The notes below the pieces were generated by a model. It made no database searches. It worked only from the letters and a program-made list of their open reading frames with translations, and had not been told where the DNA came from. The position numbers were made by a program, and so were the translations under genes. Positions 7,233 through 15,156 of a stretch of 64,000 nt of DNA are shown here, piece after piece. This stretch comes from Micromonospora vinacea (lineage in GTDB: Bacteria; Actinomycetota; Actinomycetes; Mycobacteriales; Micromonosporaceae): contig NZ_JADOTY010000001.1 of NCBI RefSeq assembly GCF_015751785.1, positions 3,658,001 to 3,722,000 on the forward strand, given 5' to 3'. How positions within the stretch are numbered: position 1 is the first letter of the stretch; every line of letters begins with the position of its first letter.

Positions 7233-8270
7233 ATGGGTGGCACCAAGGCTGCGGCCGCCGAGGTCGAGGTGGCCGGGCACACCGTCCGGCTGAGCAGTCC
7301 AGATCGGGTGATCTTCCCGCAGCGGGGGTTCACCAAGGCGGACGTGTTCCACTACTACCTCGCGGTCGGCGACGGGATCATGCGCGCCCTGCGGGACCGG
7401 CCGACCACCCTGCAACGCTTCCCCGAGGGCGTCGAGGGTGAGGCGTTCTTCCAGAAGCGGGTTCCCACCCGGGGCGTGCCGCCCTGGGTGACGACCGCGC
7501 AGATCACCTTCCCGAGCGGGCGGAACGCGGCGGAGCTCTGCCCGGCCGACCTGGCGCACGTGGCCTGGGCGGCGCAGATGGGCACCATCGTCTTCCACCC
7601 CTGGCCCGTGCGGGCCGCCGACGTCGACCGCCCCGACGAGCTGCGCATCGACCTGGACCCGCAGCCCGGCACCGACTTCGCCGACGCGGCACGGGCCGCC
7701 GGTGAGGTCCGCGCGCTCCTCGACGAGCTGGGCGCGACCGGCTGGCCGAAGACCTCCGGCGGCCGGGGCGTGCACGTCTACCTGCGCATCCAACCCCGCT
7801 GGACGTTCACCGAGGTGCGCCGGGCCACCATCGCGCTGGCCCGGGAGGTGGAGCGCCGCAACCCCGACCTGGTCACCACCGCCTGGTGGAAGGAGGAGCG
7901 CGGCACCCGGGTCTTCGTCGACTTCAACCAGATGGCGCGCGACCGCACGATCGCCTGCGCGTACTCGCTGCGGGCCAACGCGCGGGCCACCGTTTCGACC
8001 CCGGTCACCTGGGACGAGCTACCCGACGTCGACCCGGACGACTTCGACCTGCGCACCGTGCCGGCCCGGCTCGCCGAGCGAGGTGATCCGCACGCCGGCA
8101 TCGACGACGCACCGTGGGACATCACCCCGCTGCTGGAGTGGGCGGAGCGTGACGCCGCCGCCGGCCAGGGTGACCTGCCGTACCCGCCGGACCACCCGAA
8201 GATGCCCGGCGAGCCCAAGCGCGTGCAGCCGAGCCGCGCCAAGCGCCCTCCCGAGGACGAGAGCGCCTGA
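7233..8270 (+). CDS. Stand-alone LigD-type NHEJ polymerase/primase domain
   Basis: 345 residues covering one archaeo-eukaryotic primase-type polymerase domain. Catalytic acidic residues are Asp140 and Asp142 (RIDLDPQPG) and Asp230 (VFVDFNQ), with the KTSGGRGVHVYL nucleotide-binding motif at about 173-184. It fills gaps and adds ribonucleotides during Ku-dependent non-homologous end joining. No ligase or phosphoesterase domain is attached, unlike mycobacterial LigD; a separate ATP-dependent ligase gene lies at 25795-26910. The basic C-terminal tail (RVQPSRAKRP) is poorly conserved. No ku gene is in the window. Confidence 0.93.
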   Translation: MGGTKAAAAEVEVAGHTVRLSSPDRVIFPQRGFTKADVFHYYLAVGDGIMRALRDRPTTLQRFPEGVEGEAFFQKRVPTRGVPPWVTTAQITFPSGRNAAELCPADLAHVAWAAQMGTIVFHPWPVRAADVDRPDELRIDLDPQPGTDFADAARAAGEVRALLDELGATGWPKTSGGRGVHVYLRIQPRWTFTEVRRATIALAREVERRNPDLVTTAWWKEERGTRVFVDFNQMARDRTIACAYSLRANARATVSTPVTWDELPDVDPDDFDLRTVPARLAERGDPHAGIDDAPWDITPLLEWAERDAAAGQGDLPYPPDHPKMPGEPKRVQPSRAKRPPEDESA

Positions 8271-8284
8271 GCGCGCTGGGTGCC

Positions 8285-8325
8285 GGGCTGCCCGGGGTCG
8301 GCAGGTCGTCGTCCCCGAGCAGCCC
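8285..8325. terminator. Hairpin between convergent genes
   Basis: Arms 8285-8297 (GGGCTGCCCGGGG) and 8313-8325 (CCCCGAGCAGCCC) pair with one mismatch. It is placed between the polymerase gene (+) and the CU044_5270-type gene (-), so probably terminates both. Confidence 0.6.
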
Positions 8326-8333
8326 GACGTCTG

Positions 8334-9428
8334 CTACTGCTCTGCGTTGCAGGGATTGAACATCTTGGGGTGGACAGGGCCGCCGGCGGCCAACCTGTCG
8401 GCGGTCTCCCAGAAACCGTCCGCCCAGTAACCGTCGATGTCGATCTGCTGGAGTGCCTTCCAGTTGTGGCTGCTGCGCAACGCGTCAGTTGCCCGCCGGA
8501 GAGCGTCCTCGTCGTTGCTCTCTTTCGCGCGCTTCCATTCGGTGATCCACGCGCAGCCGACCGGGCCGATCACCCGGATGCCGAACTGGGAGGGGTCGTT
8601 GATGCCCTCGACGTTCAGCGTGGCGGGGTCGAAGCCCGGAGGGAGCGGCACGTCGGCGAGCACCGCGGCCGCCCGCTCGTTCACCCGCTCCGGCGTGACG
8701 ATCTCCGCCGGGAGCGAGGCCAGCCACGTACGGGCATCCACGCGGACCACACTGGCGAGAACCCGGTCGAAGTCGGCTCGCGTCCAGGCACCCACGGTAC
8801 GCACCTCGACGAAGGACCCGTCGCGAGGCTTGAGCAGGACCTCGAACTCGCGCTCGTTGTATCGGAACAGATCACCCGGCCAGCGGTCGACCTGCACGGA
8901 CTCCGGCTTGCTGACCTGGAGCCGATCCTTGTGACGCACGGCGTACTCGGTGGCCTCGTACCAGCTCATCCTGAGGCCTCGCTCACCCTTGCTGTAGGTG
9001 ATGCTGCCCGTTCTCTTGGCGAACCCGTCGACGTGCTGTGCCTTCCAGCCGGGCTGGTCGACCAGCAGCCGCGGGTTCTGCTCGGCTGCCTTGAGCACCA
9101 TCGCCGAGTAGGAGCCCATTCCCGGAGCCACGGAGCTGGAGCTCGTCTCCGGTGCCGCTTCCTGGCCCCCCGGCTGCCCGGTCTTCACCATCGAGATGCC
9201 GAAGACGACGGCGAGTACGGCGGCCGCGACGCCTGCGGTGGCGAGGCCCCCCGTCAGGCGGCGGCGCGGGCGGGAGCGCCGGCCCGGAGGCTCGGTGACG
9301 GATTCGAGGATCGGCGTGGACATGATCTCCTCCAGGAGTTCCTGTGCGGCCCCGCCGAGGTGCGCGATGACCTCGGGGCGGTACGGGTCGGCGTCGCGGA
9401 CCCTCCGGTCGAACTGTTCGTCGGTCAT
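8334..9428 (-). CDS. CU044_5270-type membrane protein coupled to an ECF sigma factor
   Basis: 364 residues. A cytoplasmic N-terminal part of about 55 residues (MTDEQFDRRVRDADPYRPEV) is followed by a basic stretch, one membrane helix (about 60-80, GGLATAGVAAAVLAVVFGIS) and a large extracytoplasmic domain. Start and sigma-factor stop overlap in an ATGA, so they are translationally coupled. Proteins of this actinobacterial family are regularly encoded beside ECF sigma factors, and an anti-sigma or signal-sensing role is likely but unproven. No zinc-binding anti-sigma motif (HxxxCxxC) is present. Confidence 0.75.
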   Translation of the reverse strand: MTDEQFDRRVRDADPYRPEVIAHLGGAAQELLEEIMSTPILESVTEPPGRRSRPRRRLTGGLATAGVAAAVLAVVFGISMVKTGQPGGQEAAPETSSSSVAPGMGSYSAMVLKAAEQNPRLLVDQPGWKAQHVDGFAKRTGSITYSKGERGLRMSWYEATEYAVRHKDRLQVSKPESVQVDRWPGDLFRYNEREFEVLLKPRDGSFVEVRTVGAWTRADFDRVLASVVRVDARTWLASLPAEIVTPERVNERAAAVLADVPLPPGFDPATLNVEGINDPSQFGIRVIGPVGCAWITEWKRAKESNDEDALRRATDALRSSHNWKALQQIDIDGYWADGFWETADRLAAGGPVHPKMFNPCNAEQ

Positions 9429-9991
9429 CTGCCCTCCTCAAGGGCGCGTACGGCCATGACGTCGAGTACATGTCCGGGTGGGTCGAGGTCGTGACCGATG
9501 AGGTCTCGCAACCGGGCTCGGGCACGAGACAGTCGGGTACGGACCGCAGCCGGGTTCAACTCAAGGACCACGGCGACCTCGCGCGGCTCCAGCCCCTCCC
9601 AGAAGGTCAGCATCAGCAACTCCCGGTCCACCTCGTTGAGCCGGGCCAGCGCCGCCCGGACGGTGAGTAGTTCGGGCACCTCGCTGCCCGGGTCGACGGC
9701 GAGGGCCGACCGGAATCGTTGCCGCAGCCGGTCGCCAAGCCGCCCCCGGCGGGCCCCGCTGCGGTGGTGGTTGGCCAGCACCCGCCGAGCCACGCCGTGC
9801 AGCCACAACCGGACCTCGGCCTCCGGCGGCATCTCGTGGCTGCGCCGCCAGGCGACGAGGAAGGTCTCGGCGACGATGTCGGCCGCGTCCTCGGGCTGCT
9901 CGACGCGTCGCATCGCGTACGCCAGCAGTGGTTCGAAGTTGGCCGCGTAGACGCGTTGGAAGCGTTTCTCGTGTTCAGTCCCGGAGCTCAC
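9425..9991 (-). CDS. ECF-type RNA polymerase sigma factor
   Basis: 188 residues with sigma region 2 at about 15-80 (FEPLLAYAMRRVEQPEDAADIVAETFLVAWRR) and region 4 at about 110-165 (LARLNEVDRELLMLTFWEG, REVAVVLELNPAAVRTRLSRAR). The two-domain layout without regions 1 and 3 marks an extracytoplasmic-function factor. It directs RNA polymerase to a specific promoter set in response to an unknown stimulus, probably under control of the overlapping downstream membrane protein. Bases 9992-10116 contain no gene and presumably its promoter. Confidence 0.93.
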   Translation of the reverse strand: MSSGTEHEKRFQRVYAANFEPLLAYAMRRVEQPEDAADIVAETFLVAWRRSHEMPPEAEVRLWLHGVARRVLANHHRSGARRGRLGDRLRQRFRSALAVDPGSEVPELLTVRAALARLNEVDRELLMLTFWEGLEPREVAVVLELNPAAVRTRLSRARARLRDLIGHDLDPPGHVLDVMAVRALEEGR

Positions 9992-10116
9992 GTCTATTCC
10001 ATGTCCGGTCCGGCGCCTCTCGTGACAGCGGTCGAGCCGAGAATAATCGCGGCACGCGGTCCGTCGATGTCACGAGCGACGTGAGCATCGACGGTTCGCA
10101 CGTCCGCGGCCGTGCG

Positions 10117-10572
10117 TCACAGGCATGAGCCCGGGTCCACAGTGGTGCCGATGATCGTGAACAGCATCCGGCGGAACATGTCGACCTCGGCCTGGCTGAA
10201 GTCGGCCATCGCGCTGCGCTCCGCCTCCTCGCTGGCGCGAGCGACCCGCGCCCGTACGTCGTCCCCGACGGCGGTGATCGCCGGGATGCGTCGTCGGCGG
10301 TCGTTGGGGTCGGCGTGGCGTACGACGAGATCTTCTTGTTCGAGTCGATCCAGTTGGGTCATCAGCGTGGTCTTGTCGAGGCCGAGCGCTCTGGCCAGCT
10401 CGACCTGGGTCAGCCCCGGTGTCTTGTCGAGCGCGCTCAACACGATGTAGTCGCGCAGCTGGAGGCCGTGCTTCTCGGCCTGCTCGCCGGTCACCACGTG
10501 CATTCGTTGGGCGGCGCGATGCAACAGCCAGGTGATCTCGGAGTCGAGTGACGGCGCTGGTCCAGCAGTCAT
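10117..10572 (-). CDS. MarR family transcriptional regulator
   Basis: 151 residues with a winged helix: LRDYIVLSALDKTPGLTQVE, the recognition helix LGLDKTTLMTQLDRLEQEDL, and the wing VVRHADPNDRRRRIPAI, which carries the family D.R.R...L/I signature. It forms dimers that bind palindromic operators and are usually released by small ligands. The ATG overlaps the stop of the upstream metallo-hydrolase gene (ATGA), so both form one operon that it probably represses at the palindrome near 11434. Confidence 0.93.
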   Translation of the reverse strand: MTAGPAPSLDSEITWLLHRAAQRMHVVTGEQAEKHGLQLRDYIVLSALDKTPGLTQVELARALGLDKTTLMTQLDRLEQEDLVVRHADPNDRRRRIPAITAVGDDVRARVARASEEAERSAMADFSQAEVDMFRRMLFTIIGTTVDPGSCL

Positions 10573-11417
10573 CGCGCCGCACCCTCAAGGAGCGGGATTC
10601 CCTGGTAGGCGCGCTGGTCGTGGGCGGGGACGACCTGCATCAACTCGGTCAATGCGGCCGATCGCAGGATGCCCTGTCGCACCTGCCCGGCGTCGCTGTC
10701 GGCGAGGGTCCGGAGCAACCAGGGGCGTTCCACCCTTCGCTGGACGCCGTCCAGTTGCCAGGTCAGGTCGCCGATGAACGCGTAGCGCTGCCCCGATGGA
10801 AGGGTCACGAACGCGACCACGGACCCCGTTGTGTGGCCCCCGGCCAGCGCCAACACCAGTGACCCGTCGCCGTGGACGTCGAAGCTCGCGGAGAAGCCGA
10901 GGTAGGCGGGACCCTCGAAGGAGTATTCGCGGATCTCGTGGCCGGGCGAGACGGCGCGGAAGACCTTGCCGTCACCGTCTTTGGCGGCGTACTCAAGTTC
11001 GCCCCGGTTCATCCAGATCGGGAGGTCGAGCGAGTCCAGGCCGCTGGCGTGGTCCCAGTGCGAGTGCGTCAGGAAGACTCCGCTGAGCCTCGTGCGGTCG
11101 TAACCACTGTCGTCGAGCTGCTCGCGCACCGTTCGGGTGGTCTGGAAGGGGGCGCGGGCGAAGCGCGGCTGCATGGCTACGTGTGCGGCGACGTTGGCCC
11201 CGAAGCCGGCATCGATGAGGAAGTCGCCGTTGGGGTGCTGCACGAGGATGGCGGTGGCCGCGAACTGCCGCTTGTCCCGGAACGAGCCGCCCCGAATGGC
11301 AAACGCCGCTCGGGTCTCGTAGGTGCCCGTGGGGAGCTGGTAGATCGCCATGTCCGGCGGCGGCGTCGCCGTGGGGAGGGCATCCGTCCACAGGTCGGGG
11401 GCAGGGAGGGATCTCAT
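10569..11417 (-). CDS. Metallo-beta-lactamase-fold hydrolase
   Basis: 282 residues with the di-zinc signature HSHWDH (LTHSHWDHASGLDSL), an upstream LIDAGFG strand, the later ALAGGHTTGS histidine, FIGDLTW with its bridging Asp, and a C-terminal VPAHDQ histidine. This order matches lactonase-like (AttM/AhlD type) members of the superfamily, which open acyl-homoserine or other lactones; the real substrate is unknown. Cytoplasmic, with no signal peptide. First gene of a two-gene operon with the MarR regulator. Confidence 0.88.
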   Translation of the reverse strand: MRSLPAPDLWTDALPTATPPPDMAIYQLPTGTYETRAAFAIRGGSFRDKRQFAATAILVQHPNGDFLIDAGFGANVAAHVAMQPRFARAPFQTTRTVREQLDDSGYDRTRLSGVFLTHSHWDHASGLDSLDLPIWMNRGELEYAAKDGDGKVFRAVSPGHEIREYSFEGPAYLGFSASFDVHGDGSLVLALAGGHTTGSVVAFVTLPSGQRYAFIGDLTWQLDGVQRRVERPWLLRTLADSDAGQVRQGILRSAALTELMQVVPAHDQRAYQGIPLLEGAAR

Positions 11418-11433
11418 GACTAGATCGTATGGT

Positions 11434-11448
11434 CTCGGATCATCCGAG
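11434..11448. promoter_or_regulatory. Candidate MarR operator
   Basis: CTCGGATCATCCGAG is a perfect 15-base odd palindrome (6-base arms, central ATC-type spacer), 17 bases upstream of the metallo-hydrolase start and between two divergent genes. Size and position suit a MarR-family binding site. Binding by the neighbouring regulator is inferred. Confidence 0.45.
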
Positions 11449-11499
11449 TCCAGACGAATCCGTGGCGGCGTTGTCGTACACCTGTTCTAGGATTTGTGT

Positions 11500-12750
11500 G
11501 TGATCGATGAGCTGGCACGGGCGGACAGTGCAGTGGCGACCTGCGCTGATGCCTCCGTCTGGGCGCTCTCCGAGCCTGACCTGATCGCGGCGCTCGACGC
11601 CACCCACCGGCTTCAGCAGCGGCTCGCGGCGGTGCAGCTGGCGGTCGTCCGGGAGTTGGACGGTCGGGGCACCGCGGTCGCGCAGGGCGCCTCCTCGACG
11701 GCGGTGTGGTTGCGCCACCGCCTGCGACTCGATGTTTCCGCCGCCCGTCGGCTGGTCGGCCTCGCCGCCTCCGTCGACGTGGCCCCACCTGCCGTGCGCG
11801 AGGCGCTGGCGAGTGGGGCGGTCAGCGTGGAGCAGGCCCGGGTCATCGCCGACACGGTCGCGACCGTGACGGCCTCCGCCGGGGCCGAGATCGCCGACAA
11901 GGCCGTGGGCGTGCTGGTCGATTGGGCCGCGAGATTCGACCCCGTGCTACTGCGCAAAGTCGGCACCCGCATCCTCGACCATGTCGCACCCGACGTCGCC
12001 GACGCCGCCGCTGCGGCGGCCCTGGCCGCCGAGGCCGCCCGGGCCGCCCGCGACCGGCACCTCACCATCTCCGAGCAGACCGACGGGCGGCTTCGGCTTA
12101 GCGGCACCCTCGACGCGGAGGCCGCAGCACTGCTGCGTGCCGTCACCGACCCGCTCAGCGCACCCACCGGACCTGACGACACCCGGTGTGCCGGGCAACG
12201 TCGCCACGATGCCCTCGCGGACGTGTGTCGGCTGGCGCTGCGTACCGGCGAGCTCCCGGAGAACGGCGGCGACCCGGCCCAGCTCGTCGTCACCACCGGC
12301 TACGACGCACTGGCGCGGCAGTTGGGTGCCGGCACCCTCGACATCGGCCTGCGGCTCACTCCCGGCACGGTGCGCCGGCTCGCCTGCGATGCGGCCATCC
12401 TGCCCGCCGTGCTTGGCGGTGCTGGGCAGGTGCTCGATGTGGGCCGACAACGTCGCCTCGTCACCGGCCCACTGCGTCGTGCGCTGGTGCTGCGCGACGG
12501 TGGCTGCGCCTTTCCGGGTTGCGACCGGCCACCCCGCTGGTGCGCCGCCCACCACCTCCGGCACTGGGCCGACGGCGGTCCGACCAGCCTCGACAACGCG
12601 GTGCTGCTCTGCGGCCATCACCACCGGCACATCCACCAGACCGAGTGGGCGGTTCAGTTGGGCCACGACGGCCACCCGGAGTTCGTCCCGCCGGCCTGGC
12701 TCGACCCCGACCAGATCCCGCGCCGCAACCACTACCACCGACGAACGTAG
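11500..12750 (+). CDS. DUF222 / HNH endonuclease signature protein
   Basis: 416 residues from GTG 11500 (AGGA 8 bases upstream). The N-terminal two-thirds is the alanine-rich DUF222 domain found in the actinobacterial 13E12-type family. The C-terminus holds an HNH nuclease motif: RDGGCAFPGCDRPP, AHHLRHWADGG, TSLDNAVLLCGHHHRHIH, with the CxxC/C..H zinc-binding residues. These proteins occur in many copies in actinobacterial genomes; the biological role is unknown, and mobile or restriction-like functions have been suggested. Divergent from the MarR operon. Confidence 0.88.
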   Translation: MIDELARADSAVATCADASVWALSEPDLIAALDATHRLQQRLAAVQLAVVRELDGRGTAVAQGASSTAVWLRHRLRLDVSAARRLVGLAASVDVAPPAVREALASGAVSVEQARVIADTVATVTASAGAEIADKAVGVLVDWAARFDPVLLRKVGTRILDHVAPDVADAAAAAALAAEAARAARDRHLTISEQTDGRLRLSGTLDAEAAALLRAVTDPLSAPTGPDDTRCAGQRRHDALADVCRLALRTGELPENGGDPAQLVVTTGYDALARQLGAGTLDIGLRLTPGTVRRLACDAAILPAVLGGAGQVLDVGRQRRLVTGPLRRALVLRDGGCAFPGCDRPPRWCAAHHLRHWADGGPTSLDNAVLLCGHHHRHIHQTEWAVQLGHDGHPEFVPPAWLDPDQIPRRNHYHRRT

Positions 12751-12870
12751 GCCGATCGGCATCCACCAGGCGGGAAAGCGGCTGGGGTGTGGGGCGGGCC
12801 TCCGGCGGTTGCCGCTCGGTGATGATCTGCCGTCGACCAATGTGGATCTTGTCGTACTAATCTGTGCCAC

Positions 12871-13500
12871 ATGGCCATGCGACCGGACGAGTTCTACGAC
12901 CACGCGATCGCCGCCGCGGACGACGAGCACCGCCTTCCCCTGGCGCGCATGACCGGGTGGGAGATCAGTCCGTTCGAGCCGGACGGGCTTCGAGTGGTGC
13001 CGCTGCGGCCGCCGGTGCTCCCGGAGCCGGCGCGGCACGGCGAGGATCCGGCAGACTGCGACACCTGCCGCGATCGGGACGAAGGAATCTGGTTCAACGA
13101 GCGTTGGCGCTTGATCCGAATCCCGGGCGTGGGCGTCCCGCTGGTGCTCATGCTGTTGCCGCGCGACCACCACGACATGGAGGATCTCCCCGACGAACTG
13201 GCGGCCGAACTGGGGCTGCTGAGCACTCGGATCGCTCGCCACGTGCAGGCGCTGCCGAACATCTCGCGAGCCCACGTCTACCGCTTCGGAGATGGCGGCG
13301 CCCACCTGCACGTCTGGTTCTTCGCTCGGCCCGAGGGGCAGGCTCAGTTGTTCGGGTCGTGGCTGATCGCCTGGGACGACCTGCTGCCGGAGTACCCATC
13401 GGACGTGGCTGACGCTGACGCTGACGCCGTGGTAGACGCGTTGGTCGCGTCGCACGGCGGGCACCGGCTGTCGGACCCGGGGGATAGTTTGCCCGCATGA
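12871..13500 (+). CDS. HIT-like superfamily protein with altered catalytic motif
   Basis: 209 residues. The region DGGAHLHVWFFARP resembles the histidine-triad H.H.H motif, but the third position is Trp, giving HLHVWFF. Upstream, WRLIRIPGVGVPLVLMLLPRDHHDMEDL resembles the HIT strand preceding the triad. A CDTCRDRDEG motif near residue 65-75 may bind metal. Some nucleotidyltransferases of the superfamily also lack the third His. It overlaps the next gene by four bases (ATGA). Assignment is by motif resemblance only. Confidence 0.55.
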   Translation: MAMRPDEFYDHAIAAADDEHRLPLARMTGWEISPFEPDGLRVVPLRPPVLPEPARHGEDPADCDTCRDRDEGIWFNERWRLIRIPGVGVPLVLMLLPRDHHDMEDLPDELAAELGLLSTRIARHVQALPNISRAHVYRFGDGGAHLHVWFFARPEGQAQLFGSWLIAWDDLLPEYPSDVADADADAVVDALVASHGGHRLSDPGDSLPA

Positions 13501-14111
13501 CGAGCACCGAGCTGGCTGAGTTGGTCGTCGCGGACGCCGACGCGTTACGCGCATGGTTGGCGGCCAACCACGCCACGTCGCCCGGCGTCTGGCTCGCCCT
13601 GACCAGGAAGGGCGGCACGGTCACCACGGTGACCTGGCAGCAGGCGGTCGACGAGGCCCTGTGTGTCGGCTGGATCGACGGGCAGGCCCGTAAGCGGGAT
13701 GAGGAGTCCTCCTGGATCCGGTTCACCCCGCGTCGGCAGCGCAGTTCGTGGTCCCAGCGCAACGTCGCCAACGTGGCCCGGCTGGAGGAGCAGGGGCGGA
13801 TGCTGCCGGCGGGCCGCGCCGCTGTGGATGCCGCGAAGGCGGACGGGCGGTGGGCGGCCGCCTACGCCCCGCCGTCGGAGGCGGAGGTGCCGCCCGACCT
13901 GCTCGCCGCCATCGCCGCCGAGCCCGCCGCCCAGGCCATGCTCGATGTGCTCACCAAGGCCAACCGGTTCGCTCTCATCCACCGCCTCAATGCCGTCAAG
14001 CGGGCGGAGACCCGCGAGCGCAAGATCGGCGAATTCGTCGCCATGCTGGCCCGTCACGAGACTTTCTACCCCCAGAAGGCGAGGCCGGTGTCCGGGCCGA
14101 CGCTGCCGTGA
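13497..14111 (+). CDS. YdeI/OmpD-associated family protein
   Basis: 204 residues with family landmarks: LRAWLAANHATSPGVWL, TWQQAVDEALCVGWIDGQ, RFTPRRQRSSWSQRNVANVARL and a C-terminal R.ERKIGEFVAML segment. This family (YdeI or bacteriocin-protection type) is widespread, cytoplasmic and biochemically undefined; a role in stress resistance has been proposed for relatives. Translationally coupled to the HIT-like gene by an ATGA overlap. Confidence 0.88.
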   Translation: MTSTELAELVVADADALRAWLAANHATSPGVWLALTRKGGTVTTVTWQQAVDEALCVGWIDGQARKRDEESSWIRFTPRRQRSSWSQRNVANVARLEEQGRMLPAGRAAVDAAKADGRWAAAYAPPSEAEVPPDLLAAIAAEPAAQAMLDVLTKANRFALIHRLNAVKRAETRERKIGEFVAMLARHETFYPQKARPVSGPTLP

Positions 14112-14172
14112 GTCGGAGTCGACACTGAGGCAACCGATTGACTTTCGATAGGTAACGAGCGAAACTCGATGC

Positions 14173-14652
14173 ATGGTTACGGAGCATCGAGCGGTAGCCG
14201 CTCTCAGAGTTTTCCTCGTGGTGCTGTTCGGGGTCCTGGTCCTGTTCCAGACCTTCTCCCTGCCCGGGCAGTTCGCCCACATGGCCCAGGAATCGCCGCA
14301 GGACGCCTACCTCAGGTGGCCGGCAACGGTCGTGGCGGTGTTCTGGGTGCTGTGCGTCCAGGTCGTCATCGTCGCGACCTGGAAGTTGCTCAGCCTGGTC
14401 AAGAGCGACCGCATCTTCACCGAAGCGTCCCTGAAGTGGGTGGACGCGATCGTGTGGGCCATCGCCGCCGCATGGTTGGTGCTCGTGGGTGTCTTCCTCT
14501 ATGTGGGGTTCAACGCGGACGACCCAGGGCTGCCGCTGCTGCTGTTCCTGCTGACGGTGGGTGTCAGCGTGCTGGGGCTCCTCATGGTGGTGATGCGGGC
14601 GCTGTTGCGGCAGGCCACCACCCTGCGGACCGACATGGAAGCGGTGATCTGA
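14173..14652 (+). CDS. DUF2975 membrane protein
   Basis: 159 residues with four hydrophobic segments at about 10-30, 48-70, 92-115 and 120-142, and the DUF2975 hallmark between helices 2 and 3: LSLVKSDRIFTEASLKWVDAI. DUF2975 proteins are regularly encoded beside a small YozG-like XRE regulator, as here. Function unknown, possibly a membrane sensor or toxin-like partner. The stop shares one base with the next start (TGATG). Confidence 0.88.
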   Translation: MVTEHRAVAALRVFLVVLFGVLVLFQTFSLPGQFAHMAQESPQDAYLRWPATVVAVFWVLCVQVVIVATWKLLSLVKSDRIFTEASLKWVDAIVWAIAAAWLVLVGVFLYVGFNADDPGLPLLLFLLTVGVSVLGLLMVVMRALLRQATTLRTDMEAVI

Positions 14653-14867
14653 TGCCCATCGTCGTCCGCATCGACGTGGAGTTGGCCAAGCGCAAGATGA
14701 GCGTCGGTGAATTCGCCGAGCGCATCGGGCTCACCCCCGCCAACGTGGCGGTGCTGAAGAATGGCCGCGCCAAGGCGGTCCGCTTCAGCACCCTCGAAGC
14801 GATGTGCCGCGTGCTCGACTGCCAGCCCGGAGACCTGCTGGAGTGGGTCGAGGAGGAAACCTCATGA
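14652..14867 (+). CDS. YozG-like XRE family regulator
   Basis: 71 residues, entirely one Cro/C1-type helix-turn-helix: IDVELAKRKMSVGEFAERIG, LTPANVAVLKNGRAKAVRFS, TLEAMCRVLDCQPGDLLEW. The short length and the CQPGDLLE ending are typical of the YozG/HTH_26 group. It is coupled to the DUF2975 gene before it (TGATG) and to the 54-residue membrane protein after it (ATGA), so the three are made together; it likely autoregulates the operon. Confidence 0.92.
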   Translation: MPIVVRIDVELAKRKMSVGEFAERIGLTPANVAVLKNGRAKAVRFSTLEAMCRVLDCQPGDLLEWVEEETS

Positions 14868-15028
14868 GGTACGTCCTGACCGTCGCCGCCGTTCTCGTGG
14901 TCGCCCTCGGCGTCGCCGGCATCGTGCACGGGGAGGCCGACGACTCGCCGGGCCTCCAACTCCTGGGCGTCGTGCTGGTGCTCGGCGCGGTGGTGTTCGG
15001 CATCCGCAACCTTCGGGGCGGCAGTTAG
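14864..15028 (+). CDS. 54-residue two-helix membrane protein
   Basis: MRYVLTVAAVLVVALGVAGI starts the first membrane helix and LQLLGVVLVLGAVVFGIRNL is the second, joined by a short acidic loop (HGEADDSPG). It starts inside the last codon of the XRE regulator gene (ATGA), with AGGAGGAAA 6-14 bases upstream as a strong ribosome-binding site. Third gene of the DUF2975/XRE operon. No known family was recognised. Confidence 0.75.
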   Translation: MRYVLTVAAVLVVALGVAGIVHGEADDSPGLQLLGVVLVLGAVVFGIRNLRGGS

Positions 15029-15156
15029 CCGTCCAGGCGTGCTCACCGCCTGAGCTGACCCTTCCGTAATAACGATCATGTAACGGGCGCGAACCTTTCC
15101 CGGTAGATGGCCTGTCTTGATGGTCGTCGGCCCGCCAGGGCCAGGGGAGGCGTCGG

